Of a stretch of 64,000 bases of DNA, positions 54,206-62,824 are shown one piece after another; position 1 is the first letter of the stretch; the number at the start of each line of letters is the position of its first letter. The notes beneath the pieces were generated by a model, which saw nothing but the letters and a program-made list of their open reading frames with translations, was not told the origin of the DNA and did not search any database. Source of the DNA: Nonomuraea sp. NBC_00507 (GTDB lineage: Bacteria > Actinomycetota > Actinomycetes > Streptosporangiales > Streptosporangiaceae). The stretch is taken from positions 248,001 to 312,000 of the forward strand of contig NZ_CP107853.1 of NCBI RefSeq assembly GCF_036013525.1. Reading direction: 5' to 3'. The position numbers were made by a program, and so were the translations under genes.

Positions 54206-54234
54206 GCCCGGCCCGAGTTGATCTCGGACCGGGC
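54206..54234. terminator. Bidirectional terminator between integrase and tRNA
   Basis: GCCCGGCCCGAG pairs with CTCGGACCGGGC (one mismatch) across TTGAT. GTTTT follows on the plus strand and TTTCTT on the minus strand, so it can end both the tRNA transcript and the rightward genes. Confidence 0.8.
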
Positions 54235-54255
54235 GTTTTCCCTGTTCAAACCTAG

Positions 54256-54328
54256 AGCCGACGAGGGGAATCGAACCCCTGACCTTCTGTTTACAAGACA
54301 GATGCTCTGCCGATTGAGCTACGTCGGC
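54256..54328 (-). tRNA. tRNA-Thr(UGU)
   Basis: The reverse strand folds as a full cloverleaf of 72 bases plus discriminator U. Acceptor GCCGACG/CGTCGGC, D stem GCTC/GAGC, anticodon stem TCTGT/ACAGA with loop CTTGTAA (anticodon TGT), five-base variable loop, T stem AGGGG/CCCCT with TTCGATT. CCA is not encoded. Its 3' end faces the integrase remnant, the usual attachment side. Confidence 0.95.
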
Positions 54329-54348
54329 GCGGCCTATCAGTGTAGACG

Positions 54349-55311
54349 CTAGAGACGCCTGTGACGAGCGACTTCGTACAGTGCCACGCCCGCCGCGACA
54401 CCCGCGTTGAGTGACTCCGCCGCTGCGCGCATCGGGATGCGGGCCAGGACGTCACACTGCTCGCGGACCAGCCGGGACAGGCCCTTGCCCTCCGAGCCCA
54501 CGATGATCACCGCCGGCTCGGTCAGTAGCTGGACGTCGCCGATGTCGGTTTCGCCGGCGCCGTCGAGGCCGATGACGAACAGGCCCGCGTCGCGATATTC
54601 CCGCAGGGCCGCCGTCAGGTTGGCGGCGCGGGCGACGCGGAGGTTGGCCAGGGTGCCGGCGGAGGTCTTCCATGCGCCTCCCGTTACGCCGGCTGAGCGG
54701 CGCGAGGGGATGAGGAGGCCGTGGGCGCCGAAGGCGGTGGCGGAGCGGGCGATGGCGCCCAGGTTGCGGGGGTCGGTGACGGAGTCCAGGGCGACGATCA
54801 AGGGGGTCTCGGCTGCGTCTTGCGCGAGCTCCACCAACTCCGACGGGTGCGCGTAGTCGTAGGCCGGAATTTGAAGGGCGATTCCCTGGTGTACGCCACC
54901 CTCCGTCAGGCGGTCGAGCTTTTCGCGGGTGGTCTCGAGCAGGGCGATGCCGCGTTCTGTCGCGATCTTGATGGAGTCGCGTACGCGGTCGTCGCCCTCG
55001 ATGCGCTGGGCGACGTAGAGGGCGTTGGAGGGCACCCCCGCCTGCAGGGCCTCGAGCACGGGGTTGCGGCCGCCGATGTATTCAGGAGCGTCTTCCGAGC
55101 GGCGCTGCCTCGTCGGAGCCGCGCGGCGTGCGCCGCCCTGCTCCTCGCGGGCGATGCGCTCGGCGCGGGCCTTGTCCTTGTACCAATGGCGCATTTCGGC
55201 AGGCGGGGTCGCACCCTTGCCCTGGAGCCCACGGCGCCCCTGCCCTCCGGTGCCTTTGGACGGGCCCTTTTTCTTTGCGGGCCTGCCCGAAGCCCTACCC
55301 CCTGCTGCCAT
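54349..55311 (-). CDS. rlmB: 23S rRNA 2'-O-methyltransferase (G2251 type, SpoU family)
   Basis: This 320-residue protein has a Lys/Gly-rich N-terminal tail (residues 1-75). A substrate-binding domain follows (GRNPVLEALQAGVPSNALYV), then the knotted SPOUT domain with DSVTDPRNLGAIARSATAFG, VIIVGSEGKGLSRLV and LNAGVAAGVALYEVARHR. It methylates ribose of 23S G2251 (or a close paralogue site). The frame is open for 32 more codons upstream through a tandem repeat, but ATG 55311 opens the natural tail and is chosen. Confidence 0.86.
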   Translation of the reverse strand: MAAGGRASGRPAKKKGPSKGTGGQGRRGLQGKGATPPAEMRHWYKDKARAERIAREEQGGARRAAPTRQRRSEDAPEYIGGRNPVLEALQAGVPSNALYVAQRIEGDDRVRDSIKIATERGIALLETTREKLDRLTEGGVHQGIALQIPAYDYAHPSELVELAQDAAETPLIVALDSVTDPRNLGAIARSATAFGAHGLLIPSRRSAGVTGGAWKTSAGTLANLRVARAANLTAALREYRDAGLFVIGLDGAGETDIGDVQLLTEPAVIIVGSEGKGLSRLVREQCDVLARIPMRAAAESLNAGVAAGVALYEVARHRRL

Positions 55312-55344
55312 GCAATCAAGGGTACTCGGGCCACCGGGCACCTC

Positions 55345-55428
55345 ATCCCACGCGAGCCGGTCCATATCCCACGCGAGCCGGTCCATATCCCACGCGAGCC
55401 GGTCCATACCCCACGCCGACCGGTCCGT
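55345..55428. repeat. 21-bp tandem repeat, three exact copies plus one decayed
   Basis: ATCCCACGCGAGCCGGTCCA(T) is repeated exactly at 55345-55365, 55366-55386 and 55387-55407, with a changed fourth copy to 55428. It lies in the rlmB upstream region. On the minus strand it encodes an open heptad MDRLAWD, but no family text. Copy number may vary between strains. Confidence 0.85.
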
Positions 55429-55452
55429 GCACCGTCCCGATCAGCCGGGACT

Positions 55453-55497
55453 CCGCCACCCGGAACACCGCCACCTGGAACACCGCCATCCGGAACT
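55453..55497. repeat. 15-bp tandem repeat, three copies
   Basis: CCGCCACCCGGAACA and two near copies follow at 15-base steps, 25 bases after the 21-bp array and in the same divergent region between rlmB and the sigma factor genes. Confidence 0.7.
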
Positions 55498-55592
55498 CGG
55501 CCGCGGCGAGGTGAATCCTTCCAGGGCTGGAGTTCCTCTCATACTCGTCCCGGCAATCCCGCCGGCGACAACGGACATGGAGGTTGGTTGTC

Positions 55593-55685
55593 GTGGTCGT
55601 AGGTATCGCCGTCGCCGTCGCTGCCGTGCTCATCGGCACGTGTAGTGTCGTCGTGCTCCGCCGGAGGAGGCGTGATCGTGGCTGA
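55593..55685 (+). CDS. Putative 30-residue membrane peptide overlapping sigma gene
   Basis: GTG at 55593, 9 bases after GGAGG, opens a frame with one hydrophobic span (VVGIAVAVAAVLIGTCSVVV) and a basic tail RRRRRDRG, then TGA. It overlaps the sigma-factor start by 8 bases, so the two would be translationally coupled. It could be a membrane tether or a leader; it could also be a chance ORF. Confidence 0.4.
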   Translation: MVVGIAVAVAAVLIGTCSVVVLRRRRRDRG

Positions 55686-56241
55686 GACGACGTGGTCGGA
55701 CGAGCGGCTGGTCGCCGCCGCGCGCAGAGGAGACGTCGAGTCGATCGAAGCGCTGGTGGCGGGCGCGCACCCGCACGTGCAGCGGTTCGCGCGATCGTTG
55801 TGCGCCACGCCCGAGGACGCCGAGGACGCCGCGCAGGAGGCGCTGATCGTCCTGTATCGCAAGATCGGAACCTTGCGGGCTTCTGGAGCGCTTGTTTCGT
55901 GGATGTTCAGGATCATTCGCAATGAATGCATTCGGCGGGCCCGGCTCATGATGCGCCCCCCTAAGCCGCCGTTCACCGAAGCCACCGCAGTGCCGTCGGC
56001 TGAGGACGAGGTGTTCGAGCGGCTGGAGGCCGCGCGGGTGGCGGCGGCGATCGCTGCGCTGCCCGCCGACCAGCGGCAGGTGCTGATCATGCGGGATGTG
56101 CAAGGGCTCAGCGGGCGGATGGTCGCCGAGCGGCTGGGGCTCAGCATCGCGGCGATGAAGTCGCGGTTGCATCGTGCCCGTGCGGCGGTGCAGCGCACGT
56201 TGTCCGATCCGGCTCCGGGGGATCTCGATGCCGCCTTCTGA
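55678..56241 (+). CDS. ECF RNA polymerase sigma factor
   Basis: This 187-residue protein has sigma region 2 (residues 10-80: RFARSLCATPEDAEDAAQEA, then VSWMFRIIRNECIRRAR) and region 4 (120-175: LPADQRQVLIMRDVQGLSGR, MVAERLGLSIAAMKSRLHRA). No anti-sigma gene with the usual zinc motif follows, but a small membrane protein does. GTG 55678 lies 7 bases after GGAGG. The upstream repeats and tiny ORF are unusual for this class. Confidence 0.86.
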   Translation: MAETTWSDERLVAAARRGDVESIEALVAGAHPHVQRFARSLCATPEDAEDAAQEALIVLYRKIGTLRASGALVSWMFRIIRNECIRRARLMMRPPKPPFTEATAVPSAEDEVFERLEAARVAAAIAALPADQRQVLIMRDVQGLSGRMVAERLGLSIAAMKSRLHRARAAVQRTLSDPAPGDLDAAF

Positions 56242-56280
56242 TCTCGCTGTCGACGGGTCCGGCGGCTCCTGGAGGTCTCG

Positions 56281-56559
56281 ATGACTGACGGCCGGAGCTT
56301 CGCGAGTTCGTCGCTGCCCCGGCATCTGGTGCGCGGTGCGGTCGGCTTCGGGGCGTTGATCGGCTCGGTGGCGCTCATCCCAGTGGTCGGGCCGGTCGGC
56401 CTGCTGCTCGCCCCCTTGGGGGTGCTCGCCTTTCGTGGGTGCCCGACCTGCTGGGCGATCGGGCTGGCACAGACGATCTCACGGGGGCGAATACAGCGGT
56501 CGTGCTCGGACGGCGGATGCGAGGTGAAAGTGGCCGAACGTCGCCGGCGGAGGGTCTGA
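56281..56559 (+). CDS. Small membrane protein behind sigma factor
   Basis: This 92-residue protein has two hydrophobic stretches (residues 17-35 and 38-52) joined by VVGPVG, then FRGCPTCWAIGLAQTISRGR with a CPTC pair, a second Cys pair (CSDGGC) and a basic end. Four Cys suggest metal or redox sensing. It follows the sigma gene by 39 bases with GGAGG 5 bases before the ATG. It may act as a sigma regulator, although no standard anti-sigma domain is seen. Confidence 0.6.
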   Translation: MTDGRSFASSSLPRHLVRGAVGFGALIGSVALIPVVGPVGLLLAPLGVLAFRGCPTCWAIGLAQTISRGRIQRSCSDGGCEVKVAERRRRRV

Positions 56560-56693
56560 AGGTCATCTGGCACGTCGGCCGAGCACCCCTGGCACGCGGC
56601 ACGCGGCACCGGTGGGGACGAATTGACCTCAAGTCTGCTTGGGGTCCTAGCGTGGAGTCATCCCGGTCCCGCCCACCATCGGAAGGGATGACG

Positions 56694-57596
56694 ATGCGGA
56701 TCACCACCAGCCTGCCTGAGACCGATTCCGGCCTCCCCGCCATCGCGATGGCTCGCCACCTGGAAACCCTCGGGTACGACGCCGTCGGGATGCCGGATCT
56801 GCTCATCGGCGACGGCACGCCAGGATTCGACCCCGCCCTCGTCCTGGCTGCCGTCGCGGCCGCGACCAGCCGGATCAAGCTGGAATTCGGGGTGCTCACC
56901 CTGCCGCTCCGCCCCACGGCCTGGGTCGCGGCGCAGATCCAGACACTCCAGCATCTGTCCGGTGGCCGTGTCGTGCTCGGCGTCGGCATCGGCGGCTTCC
57001 CCGGCTCGCCGTTCTGGCGCGCGGCCGGCGGGGCGCCACGAGGAGAGCGCGGCCGCCGTACCGATGCCGCGCTGGAGCTCCTGCCGCGCCTCATTCGGGG
57101 CGAACCGGCCGAGGTGCTGGCAGGCGAGAAGGTCGTCCTGGCCCCGGCCGCCCCGGTCCCACCCATCCTGGTCGGCGGGAACTCCGAGGCCGCGATGCGC
57201 CGCGCCGTGCTGTACGGGGACGGCTGGGCGCCCTCACTCATCGACCCGCGGACCTTGGCGGGGAAGGCGGCGCGGTTGCGGGAAATCGCCGAGGAGCTCG
57301 AGCGGCCGGTCCCCTCGATCTCCGTGGGCGGTCACGCCTTCCTCGCGAACGACTCCGCGGCCGCCGTGGAGTCCTTCGTCCGCTCCCTGGTCGACGTGCA
57401 CCGGATGTCGCCCGATGAGGCGGCGAGCGTCCCGGTGACCGGCGCTCCCGCGCAGGTGGCCGAGCGCCTGGCCGCGTACGCCGACGCTGGAGCCGACGCG
57501 GTCGGGCTCGGCCTCGACGGTGGCGATTGGCCCCGGCAGGCCGAACTGCTCGCCGAGGCCAGAGCCCTGGCAGCGCAGGGTGAGAGCGCGGGTTAG
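56694..57596 (+). CDS. LLM-class flavin-dependent oxidoreductase
   Basis: This 300-residue luciferase-like protein shows [60 protein letters not shown] and [17 protein letters not shown]. Many actinomycete members use F420. The substrate is unknown. ATG 56694 has GGAAGGG 6 bases upstream; the ATG 6 bases before is adjacent to the site. The last 4 bases overlap the convergent cysS gene. Confidence 0.83.
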   Translation: MRITTSLPETDSGLPAIAMARHLETLGYDAVGMPDLLIGDGTPGFDPALVLAAVAAATSRIKLEFGVLTLPLRPTAWVAAQIQTLQHLSGGRVVLGVGIGGFPGSPFWRAAGGAPRGERGRRTDAALELLPRLIRGEPAEVLAGEKVVLAPAAPVPPILVGGNSEAAMRRAVLYGDGWAPSLIDPRTLAGKAARLREIAEELERPVPSISVGGHAFLANDSAAAVESFVRSLVDVHRMSPDEAASVPVTGAPAQVAERLAAYADAGADAVGLGLDGGDWPRQAELLAEARALAAQGESAG

Positions 57597-58984
57597 CGGG
57601 ACAGCTCCCAGCGGGCCCCGTGCGGTGTGTCCTCCACCGTGATGCCCGCCGCCGCCAACTGGTCCCTGATCGCGTCCGCCGCCTCGTAGTCCTTGCGCGC
57701 GCGGGCCGCCTTCCGCTGCTCCAGCGCCACCGCCACCAGCGCGTCCACCACCGGCGCCAGGTCCGACCCGGCTCCACGCCACTGCGGCGAGCGCGGGTCG
57801 AGGCCGAGGACGTCCAGCATGTTCTGTGTCTCGGCCAGCAGCCGGGCCACGGCCTCCTTGTCGCCCCGCGACAGCGCCACGTTGCCCTCGCGCACCACCT
57901 CGTGCACGACCGCGAGCGCCTGGGGCGTGCCCAGGTCGTCGTTGAGCGCGTCCACGAACGCCTGCGGCAACGGCGCGTGCGCGTCCACGTCGTGGATCAC
58001 CTCGGCGGCACGGGTCACGAAACCCTCGATGCGCTGGTATGCGGCCGCGGCCTCCAGCAGCGCCTCCTCCGAGTAATCGATCGAGGAGCGATAATGCGGC
58101 GCCGCCAGGTAGTAGCGAAGCTCCACGGGGCGCACTTTCTGCACCATCTCGGGAATCAGCAGCGAATTGCCGAGCGACTTGCTCATCTTCTCGGCGCCGA
58201 TCTTGAGCATGCCGTTGTGCATCCAGTAGCGCGCGAACCCGTCGCCGGCCGCTTGGGACTGGGCGATCTCGTTTTCGTGGTGCGGGAAGATCAGGTCGAT
58301 CCCGCCCCCGTGGATGTCGAATGTCGGCCCGAGGTATTTCGTCGCCATGGCCGAGCACTCCAGGTGCCAGCCAGGGCGCCCGGGACCCCAGGGGGTCGGC
58401 CAGGTCGGCTCGCCCGGCTTCTCGCCCTTCCACAGGGCGAAGTCGCGCGGGTCGCGCTTGCACGACTCGTCGTCGGTGTCGGCCGCGGCCCGCATGTTGT
58501 CCAGTTTCTGGTTGGAGAGCGAGCCGTAGCGGTCGGCGTAGGACTGCACGCCGAAGTAGACGTCACCGCCTGAGGCGTAGGCGTGGCCGCGGTCGATGAG
58601 CCGCTGCATCAGCGTGATCATCTCGGGCACGTGTCCCGTGGCGCGCGGCTCGACGGTCGGCGGCAGGCAGCCCAGCGTGTCGTACGCCCACGTGAAGGCC
58701 CGCTGGTTGCGCTCGGCCACCACGAACCAGGGCACGCTCTCCTGGGCCGCCACTCTGATGATCTTGTCGTCGATGTCCGTGACGTTCCGGCAGAACGTCA
58801 CGTCATAGCCGGAACGCGTCATCCAGCGCCGGAGCACGTCGAAATTCACACCTGAGCGGATGTGCCCGATGTGCGGAGGAGCCTGCACGGTCGCACCACA
58901 CAGGTAAATCGACGCCCGGCCGGCTTCGACCGGAACGAATTCACGGATGGCGCGCGTGCTGGTGTCGTAGATGTGCAGGCTCAC
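57593..58984 (-). CDS. cysS: Cysteinyl-tRNA synthetase
   Basis: This 463-residue class I synthetase has HIGH in [12 protein letters not shown] (about residue 40), zinc ligands in [14 protein letters not shown] and HHENE, and KMSKS in [11 protein letters not shown]. The text [16 protein letters not shown] and the DALR-type helical C-terminus are typical CysS, separating it from the related MshC. It charges tRNA-Cys. Gene order rlmB, cysS, ispF, carD matches that seen in mycobacteria and streptomycetes, although other genes are inserted here. Confidence 0.94.
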   Translation of the reverse strand: MSLHIYDTSTRAIREFVPVEAGRASIYLCGATVQAPPHIGHIRSGVNFDVLRRWMTRSGYDVTFCRNVTDIDDKIIRVAAQESVPWFVVAERNQRAFTWAYDTLGCLPPTVEPRATGHVPEMITLMQRLIDRGHAYASGGDVYFGVQSYADRYGSLSNQKLDNMRAAADTDDESCKRDPRDFALWKGEKPGEPTWPTPWGPGRPGWHLECSAMATKYLGPTFDIHGGGIDLIFPHHENEIAQSQAAGDGFARYWMHNGMLKIGAEKMSKSLGNSLLIPEMVQKVRPVELRYYLAAPHYRSSIDYSEEALLEAAAAYQRIEGFVTRAAEVIHDVDAHAPLPQAFVDALNDDLGTPQALAVVHEVVREGNVALSRGDKEAVARLLAETQNMLDVLGLDPRSPQWRGAGSDLAPVVDALVAVALEQRKAARARKDYEAADAIRDQLAAAGITVEDTPHGARWELSR

Positions 58985-59027
58985 GAAGGAAAGGCTAACG
59001 CCTCCTCGGCGTTATCACGTCGATAAA

Positions 59028-59414
59028 TCAGCCCCGCACCGTGACCCTGTCCGGCCGGATCCGGACAATCAACCGCTCCGTGCCCGGCTTGTCCTCCCAT
59101 GACAGTCCCCGGTACTTCTGCGAGAGCTCCTCGATGAGGGCACCCTCGGGGTCGGGAGTCATGGCCACCGGACCGCGCACCTCCACATACCTGTACGGGT
59201 CGTCCGGGTCGATGACCAGCAGGCTCGCCCGCGGATCGCGCTCGAAGTTACGCGGCTTCCTGCGTCCCTTGACGGTCGAGAAGATCACGTCGTCCCCGTC
59301 CGTCCGCACCCACACGACCGTCGACTGCGGCCCCCCGTCGGGGTTGATGCTCGTCACGGTCGCGTAGTTCGGAGCGTCCAGGAGTTTGCGTGCTTCTTCG
59401 GGCAGCGGGGCCAT
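59028..59414 (-). CDS. PPOX-class F420-dependent oxidoreductase
   Basis: This 128-residue split-barrel protein reads ATVTSINPDGGPQSTVVWVR, IFSTVKGRRKPRNFERDPRA, VIDPDDPYRYVEVRGPVAMT and ERLIVRIRPDRVTVRG. This group (TIGR03618-like) binds F420 and reduces unknown compounds. ATG 59414 has GGGAGA 3-4 bases upstream; the frame is open for 59 further codons but these are antisense to the DUF2637 gene and lack family text. Confidence 0.82.
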   Translation of the reverse strand: MAPLPEEARKLLDAPNYATVTSINPDGGPQSTVVWVRTDGDDVIFSTVKGRRKPRNFERDPRASLLVIDPDDPYRYVEVRGPVAMTPDPEGALIEELSQKYRGLSWEDKPGTERLIVRIRPDRVTVRG

Positions 59415-59466
59415 GTCTCTCCCTTGATCGGTCTTGAGCCCATTCTTCTGTAGGCTCGAAGGCGCC

Positions 59467-60720
59467 ATGGACGTGACTCCCCCCTCTACGCTCCGTCGCC
59501 TGGGCATCGCCCTGGCGGGGCTCGCAGTCGCCGCCCTGACCGGGGCCGCTTGCGCGCTCTCCTTCGACGACCTGCGCACACTCGCCGTCACCGGCGAGGC
59601 CAGGCAGGATCTCGCCTTCCTCTATCCGGCGGCGTTCGACGCGCTCCTCGTGGTCGCGCTGATCGGCGTGTTGCTGCTGCGCTCCGCCCGGCTGCTGGTA
59701 CGGGTGCAGGCGGCGATCGTGCTGACCCTGCTCATCGTGGCCGCGGCGGCGGCGGACGTCGCCACGGCGGTGAGGTTCGTGTTCGACGTGCGGCAGGCGG
59801 CCGTGGGCGTGGCCCTGGCTCCCTGGGTCATGCTGTCCGTCGCCCTGTGGTTGTGGCTGTTGATGATCAAGCACGTGCAGGCGCATCTGGGCGTTGGAGA
59901 GGACGAGGAGGACGACGGCACGGGGCAATCGGACATCGTGCCCTTCCACCGCGGCCGACCGGCCGAGACGCCGCCCCCGCTGGTCACCGAGGCCCCTGCG
60001 CCCGTGATGGAGCCCACCCCGCTTGTCGGCCCCACCGCAGCCCCGGAAACCCCGCCGGCGCCCGCCCAGGAACGCACGGCGGTCTCGGCTGAGGAGCGGC
60101 CGCCGGTCTCGGCGCGGGTGACCGAATGGCCCGCCCAGGAGCAGGTCCACGAGCCGGTCCCTGAGCCCGCCCAGGAGCAGGTCCGCGAGCCCGGCCCTGA
60201 GCCCGCCCAGGAGCCCGTCCCTGAGCCCGCTCAGGAGCAGGCCCACGAGCCCGTCCAGGAGCCGGCTCACGTGCCTGTCCAGGGCCAGGAGCCGTCCTGG
60301 GCGACCGCCGAGCCCGTCCAGGACGGCGATGAGGAGCCCGCCCCAGAACCCGAGACCCGCCCGGTCCGCTGGGGTGACCGCGTCAAGCCGGCCGATGTCC
60401 TCGTCCACCCGCGCCCGGACGACAGGGACGCCGACACGCAGCCGCACCTGGTCTTTGAGGACGGGGAGGTTCCCGACCCGGGGCACGGCCCGGAACTCGC
60501 CGAATCCGACGAGCTCCAGACGGCGAGCCAGGTCGGCGAGCTCCAGACGGCGGATCAGGCCGACGATCAGGTCGACGATCAGCAGGCGGTCGACGAAACC
60601 GACGCCGGCGAGCGGCGCGAGGACGAGTTAGAGGACACCGCGCGGCATCCGGTGATCCACGACGACACCCCGGCCCCTTCAGGCCGCCTAAGGAGCAGTC
60701 CGCGCCCGCCAGAGGACTGA
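59467..60720 (+). CDS. DUF2637 membrane protein with long acidic repeat tail
   Basis: This protein has 417 residues. Residues 8-140 hold four spans of a DUF2637 domain (LRRLGIALAGLAVAALTGAA, FLYPAAFDALLVVALIGVLL, AAVGVALAPWVMLSVALWLW). The rest is a disordered tail rich in Pro/Glu/Gln with repeats of PEPAQEQ (about residues 230-280) and later ELQTA repeats. DUF2637 proteins are common in streptomycetes and mobile elements; function unknown. The tail encodes DNA repeats that may vary in length. Confidence 0.75.
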   Translation: MDVTPPSTLRRLGIALAGLAVAALTGAACALSFDDLRTLAVTGEARQDLAFLYPAAFDALLVVALIGVLLLRSARLLVRVQAAIVLTLLIVAAAAADVATAVRFVFDVRQAAVGVALAPWVMLSVALWLWLLMIKHVQAHLGVGEDEEDDGTGQSDIVPFHRGRPAETPPPLVTEAPAPVMEPTPLVGPTAAPETPPAPAQERTAVSAEERPPVSARVTEWPAQEQVHEPVPEPAQEQVREPGPEPAQEPVPEPAQEQAHEPVQEPAHVPVQGQEPSWATAEPVQDGDEEPAPEPETRPVRWGDRVKPADVLVHPRPDDRDADTQPHLVFEDGEVPDPGHGPELAESDELQTASQVGELQTADQADDQVDDQQAVDETDAGERREDELEDTARHPVIHDDTPAPSGRLRSSPRPPED

Positions 60721-60772
60721 CGGAGAAGGCCCGCCCGGAAGCACATCTTCAGGGCGGGCCGATGTATCTCGC

Positions 60773-61042
60773 CTAGGCGCTGGTCCCCCGTCGGAGCCCG
60801 GCGACCAGGCCGACGCCGACCACCGCCAGCACCACCTGCATCACCAGTTCGATCCAGTCGATGCCCGGCGTCGTCTGCACGCCCAGCACCTGTGCGAGCA
60901 GCGTGCCCACGAGGGCGGCCACGATGCCGACGACGATGGTGAGGATCCACCCGATGGCCTGCCTGCCGGGAAGCAGCAGGCGACCGATTGCGCCAATCAC
61001 GGCGCCAATCACAATGGCGCCAAGGATGGACTGGATTGTCAT
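60773..61042 (-). CDS. GlsB/YeaQ/YmgE family membrane protein
   Basis: This 89-residue, three-span protein has GAIVIGAVIGAIGRLLLPGR then GIVAALVGTLLAQVLGV and a closing VVLAVVGVGLVAGLRR. The family is stress-induced in other bacteria; its biochemical role is open. A paralogue lies just upstream on the same strand, separated by a terminator hairpin, so each is probably its own unit. Confidence 0.85.
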   Translation of the reverse strand: MTIQSILGAIVIGAVIGAIGRLLLPGRQAIGWILTIVVGIVAALVGTLLAQVLGVQTTPGIDWIELVMQVVLAVVGVGLVAGLRRGTSA

Positions 61043-61054
61043 GACATGAAACCT

Positions 61055-61087
61055 CCCCGTGAGAGTGAGCGGTTCACTCTCACGGGG
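61055..61087. terminator. Perfect 14-bp terminator hairpin
   Basis: CCCCGTGAGAGTGA pairs with TCACTCTCACGGGG across GCGGT, between the two GlsB-type genes. It ends the upstream copy and lies directly before the downstream copy. Confidence 0.75.
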
Positions 61088-61138
61088 ATGGGCTACCCGA
61101 TCTACGGCGATTATGCGCCGCCTTTGCGTACGAGCAGG

Positions 61139-61426
61139 TTAGGTGGGTGTTCCACGGGTTCGTCCGGTGCGCCCCATGCCCATTCGGGTCACGAGGAGCA
61201 CACCGACGACCGCCAGCGCGAGCTGGAGTATGTGCTCGATCCAGTCGATCCCGCGCGTATCGGCCAAGCCGAACGCGTGCGCTATCAGCGTGCCGATCAG
61301 CGCGGCCACGATGCCGACGATCAGAGTCAGGCCGATCGACATGCCTTGCTTGCCGGGCACTATCAGCCGGGCAAGCGCACCGACGATGGCACCGATGACC
61401 AGTGCGGAAACTATCGCGCCGATCAT
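61139..61426 (-). CDS. GlsB/YeaQ/YmgE family membrane protein, paralogue
   Basis: This 95-residue protein has the same three-span plan as its neighbour (GAIVGALARLIVPGKQGMSI, GIVAALIGTLIAHAFGL, IDWIEHILQLALAVVGVLLV). The shared IDWIE text shows tandem duplication. It ends with a basic tail RTGRTRGTPT. A stress role is known only for the family as a whole. Confidence 0.84.
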   Translation of the reverse strand: MIGAIVSALVIGAIVGALARLIVPGKQGMSIGLTLIVGIVAALIGTLIAHAFGLADTRGIDWIEHILQLALAVVGVLLVTRMGMGRTGRTRGTPT

Positions 61427-61610
61427 GTGTTGCTCCCCCCGAAGACGTTCACATGTCGTGGGAAGACCTACCCGCCCAACAGGACAAACAACCCAAAGGG
61501 GAAGGCGGCGGTCCGTACCGCGCCAGTGACGAACCGCCGCCTTCGCATGAGGCGGGCTAGGCGACGACCCGCCAGGACACCCTCACGTATCCCACCAGGA
61601 AGACGCCCCG

Positions 61611-62084
61611 CTAGGCGGAAAGGTTGACCACCAACGCGGTCGCGATGGCCGCGATGCCCTCTCCACGCCCGGTCAGCCCGAGTCCGTCGGTCGTGGTGGC
61701 GGAGACGCTCACGGGCGCCCCCACGGCGGCGCTGAGCGCCTTCTCGGCCTCCGCACGGCGCGGCGCCAGCTTGGGCCGGTTGCCGATCACTTGGATGGCC
61801 ACGTTGCCGATCTCGTAGCCCGCTGCGCGTACGTGGCGGGCGGTCTCCTCGAGCAGCGCAGCGCCCGAGGCGCCGGCCCAGCGCGGGTCGGCGGTGCCGA
61901 ACAGCAGGCCTAGATCGCCCAGCCCGGCGGCGGACAGCAGCGCATCGCACGCGGCGTGCGCGGCGGCGTCGCCATCAGAATGGCCGGCCAGCCCGATCTC
62001 ACCGGGCCAGTGCAGGCCGGCAAGGTTGAGCTCTCGCTCCGAAGCGCCTGAACTGAACGGGTGGACGTCGACTCCGACGCCCAC
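61611..62084 (-). CDS. ispF: 2-C-methyl-D-erythritol 2,4-cyclodiphosphate synthase
   Basis: This 157-residue protein has the metal ligands Asp/His in VGVDVHPF and His in [18 protein letters not shown], the [13 protein letters not shown] segment and the closing [19 protein letters not shown]. It cyclises CDP-methylerythritol phosphate in the MEP isoprenoid route. GTG at 62084 is the first standard start; LPR before it matches family text, so a rare start (CTG 62105, overlapping carD) is conceivable. ispD, usually just upstream, is absent. Confidence 0.9.
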   Translation of the reverse strand: MGVGVDVHPFSSGASERELNLAGLHWPGEIGLAGHSDGDAAAHAACDALLSAAGLGDLGLLFGTADPRWAGASGAALLEETARHVRAAGYEIGNVAIQVIGNRPKLAPRRAEAEKALSAAVGAPVSVSATTTDGLGLTGRGEGIAAIATALVVNLSA

Positions 62085-62101
62085 CCGTGGAAGTTTCGCG
62101 C

Positions 62102-62584
62102 TCAGGAGTTGAGAACCTCGTCAAGCAGGGCCTCAGCCTTGTCCTCATTGGTCTTCTCGGCCAGGGCAAGCTCACTGACCAGGATCTGCCGCGCCTTGGC
62201 GAGCATACGCTTCTCGCCCGCGGAAAGACCGCGCTCGCGATCCCTCCGCCACAGGTCCCGAACCACCTCGGCGACCTTGTTCACATCACCCGACGCGAGC
62301 TTCTCCAGATTGGCCTTGTAACGACGAGACCAGTTGGTCGGCTCTTCCGTGTGCGGCATCCTGAGGACGTCGAAAACCCGCTCAAGGCCTTCCTGGCCGA
62401 CAACATCGCGCACACCGACGAGTTCTGCGTTTTCAGCTGGCACCTGGACGGTAAGGTCGCCCTTGTCGACCTTGAGCACCAAGTAGGTCTTTTCCTCACC
62501 CTTGATGGATCGCTTGGTGATTGCTTCGATCCGAGCAGCCCCATGGTGGGGGTAGACGACAGTGTCGCCGACCTGGAAAGTCAT
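62102..62584 (-). CDS. carD: CarD family RNA polymerase-binding transcription factor
   Basis: This 160-residue protein has an N-terminal RNA polymerase-interacting domain ([40 protein letters not shown]) and a helical DNA-binding C-terminus with [20 protein letters not shown], the Trp that wedges the open promoter. It stabilises open complexes at rRNA and other promoters and is essential in mycobacteria. ATG 62584 has AAGGGG 10 bases upstream. CTTGAC-N5-GTCAAG at 62686-62702 lies in its promoter region. Confidence 0.93.
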   Translation of the reverse strand: MTFQVGDTVVYPHHGAARIEAITKRSIKGEEKTYLVLKVDKGDLTVQVPAENAELVGVRDVVGQEGLERVFDVLRMPHTEEPTNWSRRYKANLEKLASGDVNKVAEVVRDLWRRDRERGLSAGEKRMLAKARQILVSELALAEKTNEDKAEALLDEVLNS

Positions 62585-62824
62585 GTGACAAGTACCCCTT
62601 CCGCTGTACTCCAGAGTACCACGCATCCACAGGCTCCCGGAACAGTGAAATCCTCATAACTGCAGGTCAAGGCCGCATATTAGGGCTTGACAAACGGTCA
62701 AGACTATGAATCTCCATTCCGGACATAGCGAATGACCTGCGGGGGCGTGGATATGACCATGGATTCGGGCGGATATGGTGGGCGCTGCCCTACACGCACG
62801 CGCAAGACCAAGGAGAACCCGCCC

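Noticed and set aside
55312..55407. Longer RlmB start including MDRLAWD repeats
   Set aside because: The repeats are a minisatellite without protein-family support, and the ATG at 55311 begins the usual basic tail.
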